DNA from: Triops longicaudatus
Taxonomy: Eukaryota; Arthropoda; Branchiopoda; Notostraca; Triopsidae
Direction of reading: 5' to 3'
DNA length: 64,000 nucleotides
Assembly (NCBI GenBank): GCA_022885665.1
Contig: JAGQDJ010000222.1
Location: 16,656 to 80,655 of the forward strand
Shown: piece by piece, positions 1 to 13,400 of the stretch
How positions within the stretch are numbered: the first letter of the stretch is position 1
Layout of the letters: every line of letters begins with the position of its first letter
The notes under the pieces: model-generated
The model's input: only the letters and a program-made list of their open reading frames with translations
Databases searched by the model: none
What the model was told of the DNA's origin: nothing
Position numbers and translations under genes: made by a program

Positions 1-1
1 T

Positions 2-79
2 AAAACCGATATTCTGTCAGGCGATAAAATGTACATGGCCAGACATGAAAAAACGCATACCGGAATGCATTCCTATTAA
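2..79 (+). CDS. 3' end of a possible C2H2 zinc-finger protein gene (truncated by window edge)
   Basis: The reading frame open from the window edge ends at TAA (77-79). It contains H-E-K-T-H followed by TG, the HX3H plus linker signature of a C2H2 finger (DNA binding, nuclear). The second zinc cysteine expected 13 residues before the first His is not present in the contiguous frame. Either the finger is degenerate or a splice acceptor (ag at 19-20) lies inside it and the cysteines are in an upstream exon. An ATTAAA overlaps the stop. Only about 25 codons are visible, so this could be chance. Confidence 0.4.
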   Translation, partial: KTDILSGDKMYMARHEKTHTGMHSY

Positions 80-2588
80 ATTCTTGTCACCATTTTTTCC
101 TTATCTGGACACAAAAACATTTCTTTATTGGTGGAGACGCTGATCTGACGACAGTCAAAAGACAAAGACTGGAAATCACAGGATGGAGGTTTTTCCGTTG
201 TGGAGTTATTCTGGAATTTTTGACACTTACGTTACAATGTTTACAGTCATATAGAACTTGATTAACTTGATTAACGGTTAGGTTCCCCATTAGTAATCAA
301 TTTATGTAACCTAACCTCGTTATGCGGTAGGTTGTATCTGTGAAGCGCAAAAGTGCGATCAACACACGTGCGTGACGTCAGTAAAGCATCAATGTACATA
401 AGAAAGTCGAGAACTTGGAGGAAATCTTGGCTGCACAGTTTTCCACACGTTTTTCCGTAACTCGTGCATAGGATACGGATGACTTTTTGATAATTATTCA
501 CCCCGGAATTAACTTTCTTCATTTTTTTTTATTTTCCGTTTTAATGAAAGGTCGAGTTTAAAGATTGATGCAATTTTCCCGAAAGTAGATGACGAGTAAC
601 GTTGCTGAGGTGGACGTTCTTTTATCTTTTCATACATACCCATGAACCCAATGCTCTCCCCGGAGGCTGACCAAGAAAGATTGTCGGTAAGCTGTCTATG
701 TACTGGAAAATACTTAAGATAAATAAACGACAAGAAGCACAAGACGTAGGGTAACACTGAATGTTCCCAATGCCCCGAGAACTGGGCTTAGTGGCTATAC
801 CAGCTTTCCGTGCTAGCAAGAATTAATTTTTCCAGCGCGCACGGCACGCGCTGTCGAAGAAAACTTCCCGCACCACGTGGAACGTTCCCGGTGTGGATGC
901 AAACGGTGTAGGGCAACAATGAATGTTCTCTGATGCCAATGCCACAGTGGGCTGCGCAGAATATTCGGTATGGTTTGAAGAGCCTGAAACTATCGGACGA
1001 TTTTTCGTTAAATTTTCGGTTTAGCTACGCTATTTTCGGACGTGGTAGGTTATTTATGAGAGCACTGATCTCTTCTGTCCCAAATGCTACAGTTTTGTGG
1101 GTTAAAAGGAGGAAAAGGCAAAGGTGATAAAACTAGACTTCTTCATTAGGTTGCAAGTGACACAAGGTGTAAGATTTAGTGCGTTAGGTATCATTTCGCA
1201 GTGAAGGAAACGACCAAGCAATTTTTCCTACTTTTGGGTTATAACTCTAACATAATATTATGAATGTCAGTAAACGTGAGCTCTATGACTATTGCCACCT
1301 TTCAATTGCATTTCTTGAGGGATGAGTCACAATTTTAGTAAATTTATATGAATTTCTATTTATATGAAGTTTTCTTGCAAGAAACTGATAATAAGGAATT
1401 GCTTTACAGGGTACCTTTGTAAAAATATCAAACTTGTGTTTAAAAAAATATGAAGAAAAATACCGAATTATTTTGTGTAGTGTGCAAGAAAATAAAGGAA
1501 TGTGTAAAAAATGCTCAAATTTTCTGGAGGAGTAGAAAGTGTTCCTCAAGCAATTCACGATTGTAACCTCGAACTTCTAATACCCTTGTTTATGTTATTT
1601 TAAGAACTTCTTTTTTTGCCTATGAGTTCCGGAGATAGAATTGTCCGAATGTGTATAAGTCAACTGGTCAATCCTTTTAGATTATTATTTTTGCTGGAAA
1701 TGTTTTACTTAATAAAGTACCTAAGTTTTTCAATAAAAAAAGTGTAATTTGTAATAAAGTTTTTGCCCTGTACCCTCTTTTGCCCAGGGTACCGCCCACC
1801 CAAGTTCCGTGTAATGTACTTAGAACAGGGCCGTTTCGCTCGGATCGTTTTTATGACTAATACCGTAGACGTTTAATTGTCAATTTGGTCTCTGTATGAG
1901 AGTTCAGTGGGTTCAGGAAAGCAAGAACCTCACATTTTGGCCAGATTCATTTCGCCTCAGGAAAACCAGCTCCATGAATTATGGAATAGCCACGGGACTA
2001 TGAGCGATAACGAAGAGAAGATGACGTCGATTCCAGGAATCAGTCCCAACACGATCCCTTGTATGGGGGATACCATACCGGGTTCCTTATATTTCTAGTG
2101 AGCTGCGCTTGACGACACCCATTTTGGGGAAAGAACTCTTCCTTTTCATGTCTTTCGTCACGGTTTAGGTCGGGCAATAAAGAATTAAAAAGAAGCAGAG
2201 ACCCTTGGCTTTCCTTTCGCGATTAGACTAAGCCTGAACCAGAAAGTCCAAAGTTAAAAGTTCAATAATGATGATAATTGCCTCATATGCAAAGGGAATC
2301 CTGAGTGTCTGACGACGTGTCTCCACGGCATTTTCTAGAGCAATCGTCTATGGCAGCATAATGGGCGCGGTGCCTTCCCCATTAACCCCCCAGTTTCGGC
2401 CCTCCTGTAGGGGCTGGAATGGAAACCTCTTGCTTTTCACTGTTGGGCAAGTCGATACTTGTAGAAAAATCTTTCAAATTGGAGATGTAAAACATGGTGA
2501 AACACTTCCTCCTCTTGGCTGTCTTCTTCCTCCTATTTTTTTTATTTGGTAAAATAAAAAGGGAGGCGTGGCTGATTCAAAGCCTTGC
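80..2588. other. Intergenic, no gene recognised
   Basis: Short open frames on both strands show no recognisable domain or plausible exon chain. Two short related tracts, around 746-775 and 909-945, share the wording gtagggyaacaMtgaatgtt, which suggests a small local duplication. At 2494-2548 a short hydrophobic frame followed by GT lies upstream of the TATA box of the next gene; I do not call it. Confidence 0.5.
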
Positions 2589-2596
2589 TATATAAA
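2589..2596 (+). promoter_or_regulatory. TATA box of the IGFBP-like gene
   Basis: TATATAAA. The inferred transcript starts near 2615-2625. A 5' UTR exon could end at the donor GTAGGA (2773) and join the acceptor at 2987-2988, which lies 17 nt before the start codon. Confidence 0.5.
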
Positions 2597-3005
2597 GCTT
2601 GGCCAGTCAAACCGGCGTCCACTTGTTCCTAACCGCCATTCCTTCCATGTTCTTCTCGCCAAGACCATTGTGTAACCGTCGGTCGAACTTAAACTTTTCG
2701 CTTCCGCTGACTAACTTGGCCAGCCAGCTTGAATTGTCCAAAAGACTGCACAGAATTACTTTAATAGCCAAGGTAGGATACTACTCTAACAATTATCCAA
2801 CTTTTGGAACATTCCCTTTTGCAGGGGAGAAACGTGACGAGGGATGATGTTGCATATCTGTAACAAGTGTAAAAGTGCCTGACAACCTTGAACAAAATCA
2901 TATCGGCCTTGTCATTCAACTGTCTGAAAAAGCCAGGACCCTCCTTGATTAGATTACACAGTAATTCTTTCTATGCTTTGTCTTACAGCTCAATCGAATT
3001 CCGCC

Positions 3006-3884
3006 ATGAACAGTGGCTCTTCTGCAGTGCTTCCAGTGGTAACTTTCTTGGTGATTTTGACCTTCCTATGCTGCTCCAAGTAATTACGAAACATAAAATG
3101 CACCGCAAAATAAGCTCCGATCTGACCTTCTCACTTTTCCGTATCTAGCGTCGAAGCTTTTCCGAGATGTGAACAGTGTACGGAACGTACATGTCCTACG
3201 CCAGTCAACTGCAAATACGGTATCGTCCGCGACTTCTGTGGCCGAGAAGTCTGTGCTAAGGTAAGATTTATTGTTAAAGCGCTTCTCAATGTTTTGGATC
3301 CTTCCTTCTCGTTTCGAGGTGTCCGGAATTTCGGGAATTCGGAGCAAAATTCCCAGAAAAAAATCGGATCTTATAGAGAACGTTTAAATTCCCATCAAAC
3401 CGGTGATTTAATGTTTTACAAAAATGGGGAAAATTATTTGCAGGTTTTACCGGTACGTTCACCGATATTTTCAATCAATCGTAATATCCGTAAAGCCTTT
3501 TTTAAGTAAGTCATTATACGACCAACAGGTGGACAGATCTGATTTTTTTAAAAGAAAAAACTCTTCATAAAACAATGTGTCCTCTCGTGGTTATATGCAA
3601 AGTAAATCAGATTCGTTTGCATCCGAACAAAATGAACGGTTTAGGATGATACTGGGAATATCCGAAACACTGATAAACAGAAAGTTATGCTGAGAACACG
3701 CATTCTTAGTAAAGCATATATTTATTTATTTATTTTTTTCAAATAATACAAACAGGGTCCTGGCCATCGTTGTGGAGGTAAATGGGACTACCACGGCACG
3801 TGCGGTGACGGGATGTTCTGCTCTTGTGGCAGGTGTTCGGGCTGTTCCATTCACACTCTGGAGTGCCGTACTTCTTCTTGCTAA
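3006..3884 (+). CDS. Secreted single IGFBP-domain (SIBD-type) cysteine-rich protein
   Basis: Coding exons are 3006-3079, 3149-3260 and 3756-3884, giving 104 residues; phases fit at both joins (2 then 0) with GT-AG borders. Residues 1-24 form a hydrophobic signal peptide ending CCS. The mature part begins around NVEAFPRCEQC and carries 14 cysteines, including the CxxC start, a C-x3-GIVRDFCG block and GPGHRCGG followed by GTCGDGMFC. This is the N-terminal IGF-binding-protein fold as found alone in spider SIBD-1 and in crustacean SIBD proteins, which are haemocyte-expressed and linked to immunity or insulin-like peptide binding. The canonical GCGCC core is degenerate here (DFCGREVC) and the tail is unusually cysteine-rich (CSCGRCSGC). 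A weak ATTAAA polyadenylation signal lies at 3951-3956. The family is assigned from the cysteine pattern; ligand binding is not shown. Confidence 0.85.
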
Positions 3885-4475
3885 TTCGCATGTTTTGTTC
3901 TACGAAACCCATGCATATCCATATTTCGAATCTGTGATTTTCTTCATTCCATTAAATGGGTGAGTACTTTGGGGAGTGACGAAGAGGACGACGGCGGAAA
4001 CAGCGAGTGGTTAGTTAAAAGCACACTGTCATATCCGTCTCGTGGATGAGAAGTCTACAGAAAGATGGCGTTGCTTGTCATATGATGGCGACGTGGATTG
4101 AGTCAGTCCCCGGAAAAGTAGAAAAATAACACAAGGGAGAGAAAAGGAACGGCAATCTCGTTGTCAGTCAAATTGATCAATTATTCGCTTCAGTTAGGTG
4201 TCGATTCTTTTGTAAAACTCCTCTGATTCTACATACTATAAATGCATACCATTTTGTATCTTATATATCGCCCAATACATGCCACGTTTCCGATGACAGG
4301 TTGTCACTGGTCAGCGAACCGTACGGACGGAAGCCTTATGAGCTTTAAAGCAGACGAATCAATTTTTACTGGTTATTTTCCTAACGAAACTAAGAAAAAT
4401 GGCGTTGCTGAACACGTATAGCTAGGGATTGGGATTTATATGTACATTTCACTTCATGGTCGGGGAAATTCCTTT
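3885..4475. other. Intergenic between two convergent genes
   Basis: Holds the 3' UTR of the IGFBP-like gene and, on the other strand, the 3' UTR of the large IQ-motif gene. No further gene seen. Confidence 0.5.
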
Positions 4476-7400
4476 TCATTCTTTTTGACTTCGATGCTTA
4501 ATCAACCCCATATCTTTCCGCACTTTGTACCCACGGAATCCGGCTTGGATTGTTTGAACAGCTTGCACAACCTGGTCATCACACTGGTCAGCGCTACTGG
4601 CTTGGACTTGTTTCAAGCCACTTCGGGTGCGATAGCCGCGGTAGCTTGCTTGTATCTTGGTCGCTGCCTTATCTTCCGTGGAATCTCCGTCCAGAACCTC
4701 AACTTCCGCCGAAGGAGCGCCTTTCGAGGGGCGGTGCTTGCGAACGCGGTAGCCCCGGAACGCGGACTGAATTTTGAGCGCAGCGGCCGCTTGGCGTCTG
4801 CCGTCGCAAGAATCCGTCCTAGTGAGTAGCCGCAAATAGGGGGCGCTCCCACGCCGATCGTCAGACGTCAGTTTGTGACAGTGCTTACGCTGGAACTCTG
4901 GCAAACTACCGCGCCGGTATTCGAAGCCACGTGGCAAGCTGACGCACTTGGGAGGCGCTGACACGTTAACGTTGTTCTTAACGGTATCCGATTCTTCTAA
5001 GGAAAGGACTTTCGCTTTGCCTTGCCGGCGGCGTACCAAGAATCCTCGTACGCCAGCTTGAATTTTGGTGGCGGCTTTATCCGGATCCCAGCCTGCCTCG
5101 GCCTTACCACGTGCTATAGATTGCAATTCGGTCCACGTGGCACCCTCTTGCTTTGTCTTAGATAGCTGACGCCGAGTGCGGTAGCCCCTGTACCTGGCCT
5201 GGATTTTAATCGCGGCTGAATTCAACATCCCTTCTTCTTCGCTCACTTGAGAGCTCAGCTCGTTGTCAACCACTACGCCATCTATTGGTATTTCTTCGAC
5301 ATGTACACCAGTGGCGCCATGTGATTCTGCTTCAGTCATTGGAGTGTCATTTACCTGGGGGGTTTTCATCCCTTTTCTTCGTTTTAGGTGTTGACGAGTG
5401 CGATAACCGCGGTAGTTGGCTTGAATCTTAGTGGCAGCACCGTCGTAGTACGGATCAAGGTATTGCATATTGTAGGGACTGCTGCTTCTCGAATGTTGTG
5501 AAGAGTGAGCTTCGCTACAGTCGCTCCATTCAGGGTCGTCCAGATCCGTTACTAACTGATTCGGTGCCAAAGGAGGTTGGATGTCGCTTAGGTCTTCAAT
5601 CACGCAAGTGAAGGCTCCTAAAACATGCTGCACTTCCTCGATCTTGTCCAGGATCTTGTGCTGGTTTTCTAAAACTACAATTTCCTCCGTAGGACTTGGA
5701 CGTGGGCTCCAAGTGGCTTCCACGATTCCAGCGTTGTTGTCAGCTTCAGTGGATTCAATCACGAGCTCCATCGATCTCTCGTCCTCGATCAAGCTTGTTA
5801 AAGGCAGACTTACGATGGTTTCAGGGGGTACGCATTCTAGAGTTTCCGCTGCGGTTTTTTCTTCAATTTCCGGTGAGGTTTCGCTCTTGTCGTCGTTGTC
5901 TTCGGCTAGTGATGCAGGTGTTTCGTCACTGGCGGGAAAAGCAGGTACTGGTGATGTGAGAAACATGGCGACTTTAGTGATAGTTTCTGTTAAAGACGCT
6001 AAGGCTTCGTCCACAATGGGACCTTCCTCACCCGCATTGTCATCTTCATCGTTCGCTGTTGGCTGTGTGTTGTTGTCCATATCGGTGGCACTTCGCTCGT
6101 CATGGTGAATTACTAGGACTTCAGCTCCATTTTCCAGTTTGACAATTCCGTGCAGAAAGTCCTCACTGTCGTCCATTTCGTTTTCGTCAACCGCATCGTC
6201 GTCTGTAGGTAGAATTATGGGTGATGCCACTGGTTCTGGTGTGGCCTGAGGGTTCTCTGGGGTTTTCTCTAACTCGGAGAGTTCATCAACTGTGTTCAGC
6301 GCTTCAGCAGGCGTAGGTTCAGATTCTTGCTCGGCATTTCCTTCGGCAATGATGTCCTGGACAGTTATTAGAGAGGCACCTTCTATAAGCATAAGATCTT
6401 CATTGATTTCGACTAAGTTTTCGACTTCAGCAGTCGTTATGAGTGATTCCTCCTGCACGTCTTCAATGCTAAGACTTTCTGTTGGTTCCACATTGGCAGG
6501 AACAGTAAGTTCTTCGGTTAGATTAGTTGACTGTAGCTCCAAAACAAGGGCTTCATCTTCTTTTGGATCGACTTCGATTGGCGTTCCGGCAACATTCTCC
6601 GGACTGATTGCTTCGACAGAGACATCTTCGTCTTTATTTTCTTCCATGGAAACTGCAATGAATCAGAGCGAATTATCAAATAGTGCCAGTTAATATTCGA
6701 TAAAAAATGTCAGTAAACTTCCCGAAAGGCAGTGTCATGACCTTACGCCATTGTTGCATGTCAAACACCACCAACCTTACCCTTTTCCTGTTCGGAATCC
6801 TCTACCTTCGGTGTTTCAAACTCGACAAATGCGGCTTCTGTCACGTCGTCCGTATTTCCATTTTCTTCTACTGCTTCTACGGGAGTCGTGTCTTCTACTA
6901 TAAAGCGAAGGTAGTTTTTATTATTGTAGCTATTTATGATTTCCTAGAGAAGGTCAAGGGTAAATCGTGTTTTTAGTTGCATTCGCAGCACGATCTACCG
7001 TCCAAAAATGTAACCGCTAGATGCAAACGCATGTCTGCTCGATAAATTTTTTTTTTATTTTTTCATTATCAGCAAACATAGCTAAAAAGGCTGAATTAAA
7101 ACAGACAAGTATAACTTTATAAATATGCCACTTTCAAACGCCACAAGGTTGCCGTGCTAAAGTTCTTTAAATATACAATGCATTGTTTTCTTCATGACGA
7201 TTTATAGCTTTTAAGTATGCTTAAATTAAGGAAATGCCATTTTCCTTCGTTAATGATGGTTTTATCTTCATGTGGCGTTTTGAAATTTCAAAAAATGCTA
7301 GGCCAGGCACGTTGGCATATTAGATTTATTCCAAACATTTGTTTGTCATGCTTATCCGCCAGGTGTGCCACTGAAGAAAATAAAGGGTGTCTTAAGAAAC

Positions 7401-10400
7401 CCCGCCCAGAATGTGTATCTTGTGTATGTTTACTACTGTCATTAGGATATAGAATCTTTAGCATATCCACTATTATCATTAATCGGAGCAGTATAAACTA
7501 CAAGTCCGCCATTAGAAGCTAACCGTTTGGGCGTAATTTACTACAGACTCTAAAGTGGTGTGCTGTATAGTGTGTCACTAGGATACCAGTGATGGAGAAA
7601 CAAAAGTAGTTTTCGGTATTTATTTTTTTATGTTGGTGAACGTAACACAGAAAAGTATAATCTGATTCTTGTCTGAGGAATATAGCGAAACTTTCTTTCA
7701 TGGTAACTTTTTTTCACAGCTGCTTAGCGATGTTTGGCATGATTACAGCCTCAACAAACCATTTGTTGAAAATTATGATTTTTGTTATTGTTTCCCACGT
7801 AAAATGGACCCGAGTCTTCTCTACAAACGACACACTGAAACGACAGAACAAAATTCTTACCTTTTTTTTCTTCGGTATTGTCTTCTACATTTGGTGTTTC
7901 CAACTTAACAACTGCAGCTTCCTCTAAATCATCCATATTTTCACATTTTTCTGCTGCTTCTACGGGACTGGTTTCTTCTGCTGCAAAACGAACGTAATTT
8001 TCATTACTATCGCAATTTGATATTAATTTACTCGTAATGTAAAGACTCGAAAGAATTTATCTAATATATCCAATATCTATTCCTTTTATATATTTCTGTA
8101 AGAACCGTTAGCTCAGAATTAAAACAGTTGAATTTCTCGTACCTGTTTCCGTCGCTTGGACTTCCTCCTCAAGGACAGCTTCATATTCTGGCTCGGCTTC
8201 ACAAACTTGCGCTGCAGTCACATCTTCAGATGGCTGTTCTTGTTCTGCGTCTTCAGGACTGTTATCAGCATCAGCCGCTGCGGGTGCCATGGTTTCTTGG
8301 CAATATTCGGGCGGTGGTTCTTCATTCTCTATTTGCTGGCTGTGTTCGATTGCTTGTTCCACATTAACTTCTGTCGGGTTTTCTGCGACAGAATCTTCGG
8401 GCTCTTCCATTGCAGAAACAGAAGCTACTCCTTCAACTGGCTCATCCTTTGCGGCGTCCAAATCTTCCTCCGCCACGCTAGCAGGTGCGACTTCAACCAA
8501 ACTGCTTGGCTGCTCGTCGTTCGACTCCGTTGGAGATACTTCCTCTGTGAGACACTGTGCTTCTACTGCTGCATCTTGACCTTGATCGGTAGCTTCCACC
8601 ACAACAGAATCGAGGGCATATTCTGTTGGAATAGCTTGGCTCTCTTCCACACTTTCTGTCTGATCAGGAGATTCTTCTGATTCCGTTGCGTGCAATTCCA
8701 CAACAATGATCTCTTCGTTGGTAGTTTCTGCAACAGCTTCAGGCGCTTCTGTTTCTCGTGGACTTTGCCCCAAAGAGGTTGCGTCGACATCTGCATCTTC
8801 GAGCGCCACCTCATCTTCTTTAACCGTACTGTCGGGTGCATCCTCAGACAAACTGCTTTGCGGCATGCTGTTTATATCCAAGTCAGCCGACTCTTCTGGA
8901 GCTGCAGGACTAACGCATACTGTGTCTTCCAGTGCAACGTCTTGCTCAGGAGCTTCCACCACAACAGAATCAATAACTTCTTCTGTGGGTTCGCCTCCTT
9001 CTTCAATAGGCTGGTCATCCGCCTGCTGAATTTCCGCACCAACTGTGCCGTCTTCTGCATCAACTGTTTGTACCTCTGGTTCAGCATCGGTAAGAACTTC
9101 AACGGAAACTTCTTCTCCAGACTCTGCAGAGTCGACTTCCTTTGTCACGACTTCAAAGTCTTGGCCTTCTTGAGGATTGACTTCGTCTCCAGTTGTCTGT
9201 TGCTCTGTAATATGCGAATCTTCACTGATCAGTATGTCTGTTGGAGAACTAGCGGGGATCTCGACTGATTCTGGCTCGTTTTCAGTGATAGTTTCTTCAA
9301 CTTCGGGGCTTTCTTGCGAGATTGGGGTCGATTCTGCAACTTCCTGATCTTTAGGTACCTCAAAAGATTGCGACTCTGCATGTTCGTCAGCATCATTCTG
9401 ATCAGTGATCACTGCCTCAGCGTCATCCGCAGTTTTGCTAATAAGTTCATCCAACAACCCTTCTTCCGTTACTAGTTCTTCGATTGCGAGAACTTGATCA
9501 GGAGCTTCTACTACTTCCTGACTCATAGTTGATGCCTCTTCAAGTACCTCTGTGTTGATTTGCTGGTTTTCCGCTTCAGTGCTCGTAATTTCTGCTTCGT
9601 GTTCTTCAGCGTCATCAATTTGAGATTTTTCTACTACCGGATCAGTCTCGACAAGCGAAACTGACTCTTCGACAGCTTCTTCGGATTCTGCAAGTGGTTG
9701 GCAGATTTCTGACATCTCACCTTCCTGGAACTGTTCTTCTTCACTCGACTGTTTTATTTCTTCAGTCGTCGCTTCAGTTTCGTGCGGTTCGTCAGCGGTC
9801 AAGATTTCTGCATTGTCTTCGAGAATCGGAGATTCTGGTTCGTTACCCAGGTCACTGGCGTCATTGACTACTTCGGTTTCTTCAATCTGAATTTCATCCT
9901 GTTCTTTCGTTCCGTTGTCTTCGGTAATAAGTTCAGCTGGCATACCAGATTCTGCCGTCGGTAGTTCATTTTGATTATCTTCTACAGTTGTGTCATTGAC
10001 CTCTTCTGGTGCCTCTGCCAAAACTTTTTCCTTGCTTTCGGTATCGTCGCTCAACACTTCGTCTTGATTGATTTCTTCCACTGAAGGTTCTGTGTCTACA
10101 GCTTGGCCAGTAAGCAAATCTTCCGTGGCACCGTCGTTATCTGTGCCAGCAGCGTCTTCTGTGACGCCATCTTCCCTGTGTAAAACAAGGCGTTCCGTTT
10201 CTGCAATTTCCGTTTCTGTTGCAAATTTGTCGACCACTTGTAAGATTTCTAATATTTCTGCGTCATCTTCGGCTAGTACAACTTCTTCGGTTGCGTCAGT
10301 TCCTTCGGCGTCATTTTCTTGCACAGCTTCGTCAGCATTTTCGTCTATTTCTGTCTCAGGTCGATCTTGCGTCACCTCAGCCGGTTCATTCTGTTGAGCC

Positions 10401-13400
10401 AGCAGTGCGTCATTCGTGCTTGCAAGCTTTATTGAATCGCCTTCTTCAACCGCAGCAACACTTTCCCCGTCGTCAAGCTCCGCTGCTGCAGCATCGGCTT
10501 GGCTTTCATTGTTACCTTCTGTTTGCGTTTTCGCATTCAATTCCCTGCGAACGCGATAGCCTCGGAATGAGGCTTGGATTTTTGTAGCCGCCCGTGCTTG
10601 CGTTTCGTCCTCCAAAGATATATCGCGCTGAATCTTGCGCCAAATTTCTTCTTCCTCATCGGCAGTTGGCATCCTTTCCAAACCCGGCTCGCTTACGTCA
10701 TTGGCAGTGCCGTCTTCAGCATCTACCTGCTCGTGTGGGCTGCCAACTGCATCTGTCAATTCTTCTTCTACTGCAATATCAGCAGGATTGCCTTCCTGGA
10801 CATGTAGTTCAACATATTCCTCCGCATCCTCATTCACTGCTTCTTCGTGCGTGTTATTCGTGGTTCCTTCCAAAGTTTCGGCGCCCTCTTGGTCAGCGTG
10901 GCCACGTGGACTTTCAAGCGTTTCTGCCAACGCTTCTTTCTGCGTAATCTCAGCTGCCTCGTTGTCTGGATTAGTAAGCACGACGTCTTCTTCATTCTCG
11001 TTGTCCTGCTCTTCTGCAGCTTCTGCATCGTCTGCTTCAAGTGGCTCAGGCTTGACCGCCAGAGAGCGTCTGGTTCGATAGCCACGATAAGCCGCTTGGA
11101 TAAGAACAGCTGCATCTCCATCATCCAACAACTGTGACAGTAACGGTATTAAAGAAACTATTTTTTTAAATATTTTTAAAACTGTAAATAAAAATAATGA
11201 AAAATGACTACATATGTTGACGAACTTCTGATGACGTGATATTACCTTGGGTTTGTCAGAAGTAGGACTGCTAGCCAAGCCATCTTCCGGTACGGGTGAG
11301 GTCGGGGACGCAGCCAAAGAACGTATGCCGCCAGAGGAAGTTCTGCCAGCCTCGGCACTAACTGGGCGTGAGCTTGACCTCAAAGTTTTGCTCTCGACGC
11401 TCGCGGGTCGTGAGGCTACACTTTGGCGCAATTGACTGCCAACGCTGGCAGCGCTGGCTGGTCGGGATACGAGTACAATTGATCTGGGCGATTCTAGGGT
11501 TTTCAGTTTGGCTATGGTGGATATAGGTGATGTCGACTTTTCGGTGTCGTCGTCTGGGGTTTTCGGACTTTGAGGAGGTGAACTGGCAATGTCTTCTTCA
11601 CCCAGGTCAAACTCTTCGTTGAGGGTAGTTGCCAGGGGCAGGGCCAACTCGGTCTCTGGTGACGTTGGCGTTTCTTCGGTTGACAGGAGTGGTTGAGCAT
11701 CTTCGTTTGGCGCGGCCGATCGCAACTTTGGGCTTGACGGCGCCGGCAAAGGCGCGGAGGCGGGTTTGTTTTCCTTTCGACCTACGTTAAAATGTCAACA
11801 TAAAGATTAAACGTTCAGCACTCAATCTTCGGAAGCGGTACTAAACAAACAAGCCTTGAAAACGAGGACTTTGTGAATTGTAGACGAGGCCTGTGTTAAT
11901 CTGTTTATTATGCAAAATCAAGTTTGAAACAATTGTTAGCAGTTAGTTGAGTTCAACTTATTTAAAATAAGTATTACGTAAAACTATTTAATATAAGTAC
12001 AACATAAAATTATATGAAATGAAATGCAGTATTTCAAACAAGTCTATTTCGAAATTATTTTCGAATTGAAAATTTTTCCTTTTCTTTTATTTATTGGGCG
12101 CAGAGCTTTCTGAATTCTAGACTTACTTTACTTGTCATTCCTATTCAATTGATTTTTGCACCTGCTTAAAAACATTTAAATTCAATCATAGTTTCAAATG
12201 TGCTGATCTCACTTTCGTTAAAAGATCGTATTTTATATACAAAAAACGATAAATAGACAAACGCCTGTTTTGTTATATGTTTTGCACACGCGATAATAGC
12301 AACAAAGAAAACCGCGTGAAACAGTTTCTGGTGAGGAAAGTGGCTGGAGTATATTGTTTTCTTATCTAATATTTGTTTTCATATTTTGCTCAGTTATTAA
12401 ACTGTCTTAGTGAAGCATTGATTTTTATTAATCGTTATTAAAGTTCTTTATGAGCTACGATTTATGTCCAGAATGTTCAATATATAATTTTTCTATTTAC
12501 TATTTTTCTATTTACTAATTTTTCTATATACTTCGTAAAACGAGCGTATCTGATACGAAATTAAACTTGTAAGACGCCAAAATGGTAGGTAAAGAAATAA
12601 AAGAAAATAAATAAAGTAAGCAATTGCTTGAACTAAATGCACTTACGCCAGTTTAGGAGCCTTAGAATTTATTAAATGGCATACCACAAAACAAGAAACA
12701 AAGGAATAAACAATGTTTGCCCGTAGATAATTAGTTAAACGAATTATTGGTAAGACTTTTTATACGAGATTTTCGAGAATATAATCGCAGACTCAATAAC
12801 ATTGGAAGCGTTAGCGCACTATCTTCAAGTAAATCTTTGGTTCAACAAAACGTAACATTCGTTCAGATAAAAAAATCGAGCATTTAAAAAAAAACTGAAA
12901 TATTCGATCAGAACATTGCAAAACATGCCGAGGTGGACAGCGTTGCCCCATCGCTTGATGTCTAAATTACCCCTTAGTTTCGTAGCGTCACTTGGCTCTT
13001 TATATCCTATGTAAAATTTAATTTAGAAAAATGGTATCTAAGCTTAGAAAGTATGATTAAGCCGCTGTACCCTGGCATATATTGGTGTAACATATTTTGT
13101 TCGTTAAACAACACTGAAAAGAACATCCTCTAATAAGTAAAGTACGATATTAGATTGAAATAGTTTTCTCGTTTAGTCATCGTTCTTCTTTCATCGCAAT
13201 TTTAAACAAATTTTGAAGCAGCGGCAGGGCTTAATGTTAACTCATAACAATGCAAGGACGCATTTAGTTCGTAAGTTGTATCTTTTGTTACAATCGACCG
13301 TAGTGTTTTCCAAGGTTTCACGTGTACGGTATTAAACGGATAATGTGAAGAGAATTTCGTGCTCGCGTCGTATACATGTGGTCCGGCGAGAAGCTAGTAG

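Noticed and set aside
2494..2548. Hydrophobic leader-like frame (MVKHFLLLAVFF) followed by a GT donor
   Set aside because: It lies upstream of the TATA box of the SIBD gene and ends in phase 1, which does not fit the next coding exon; the exon at 3006 has its own good signal peptide.
8128..11435. Many open frames on the plus strand opposite the SPA17-like gene
   Set aside because: They are mirror frames of the acidic low-complexity coding sequence; the minus-strand chain explains the region with phase-matched introns.
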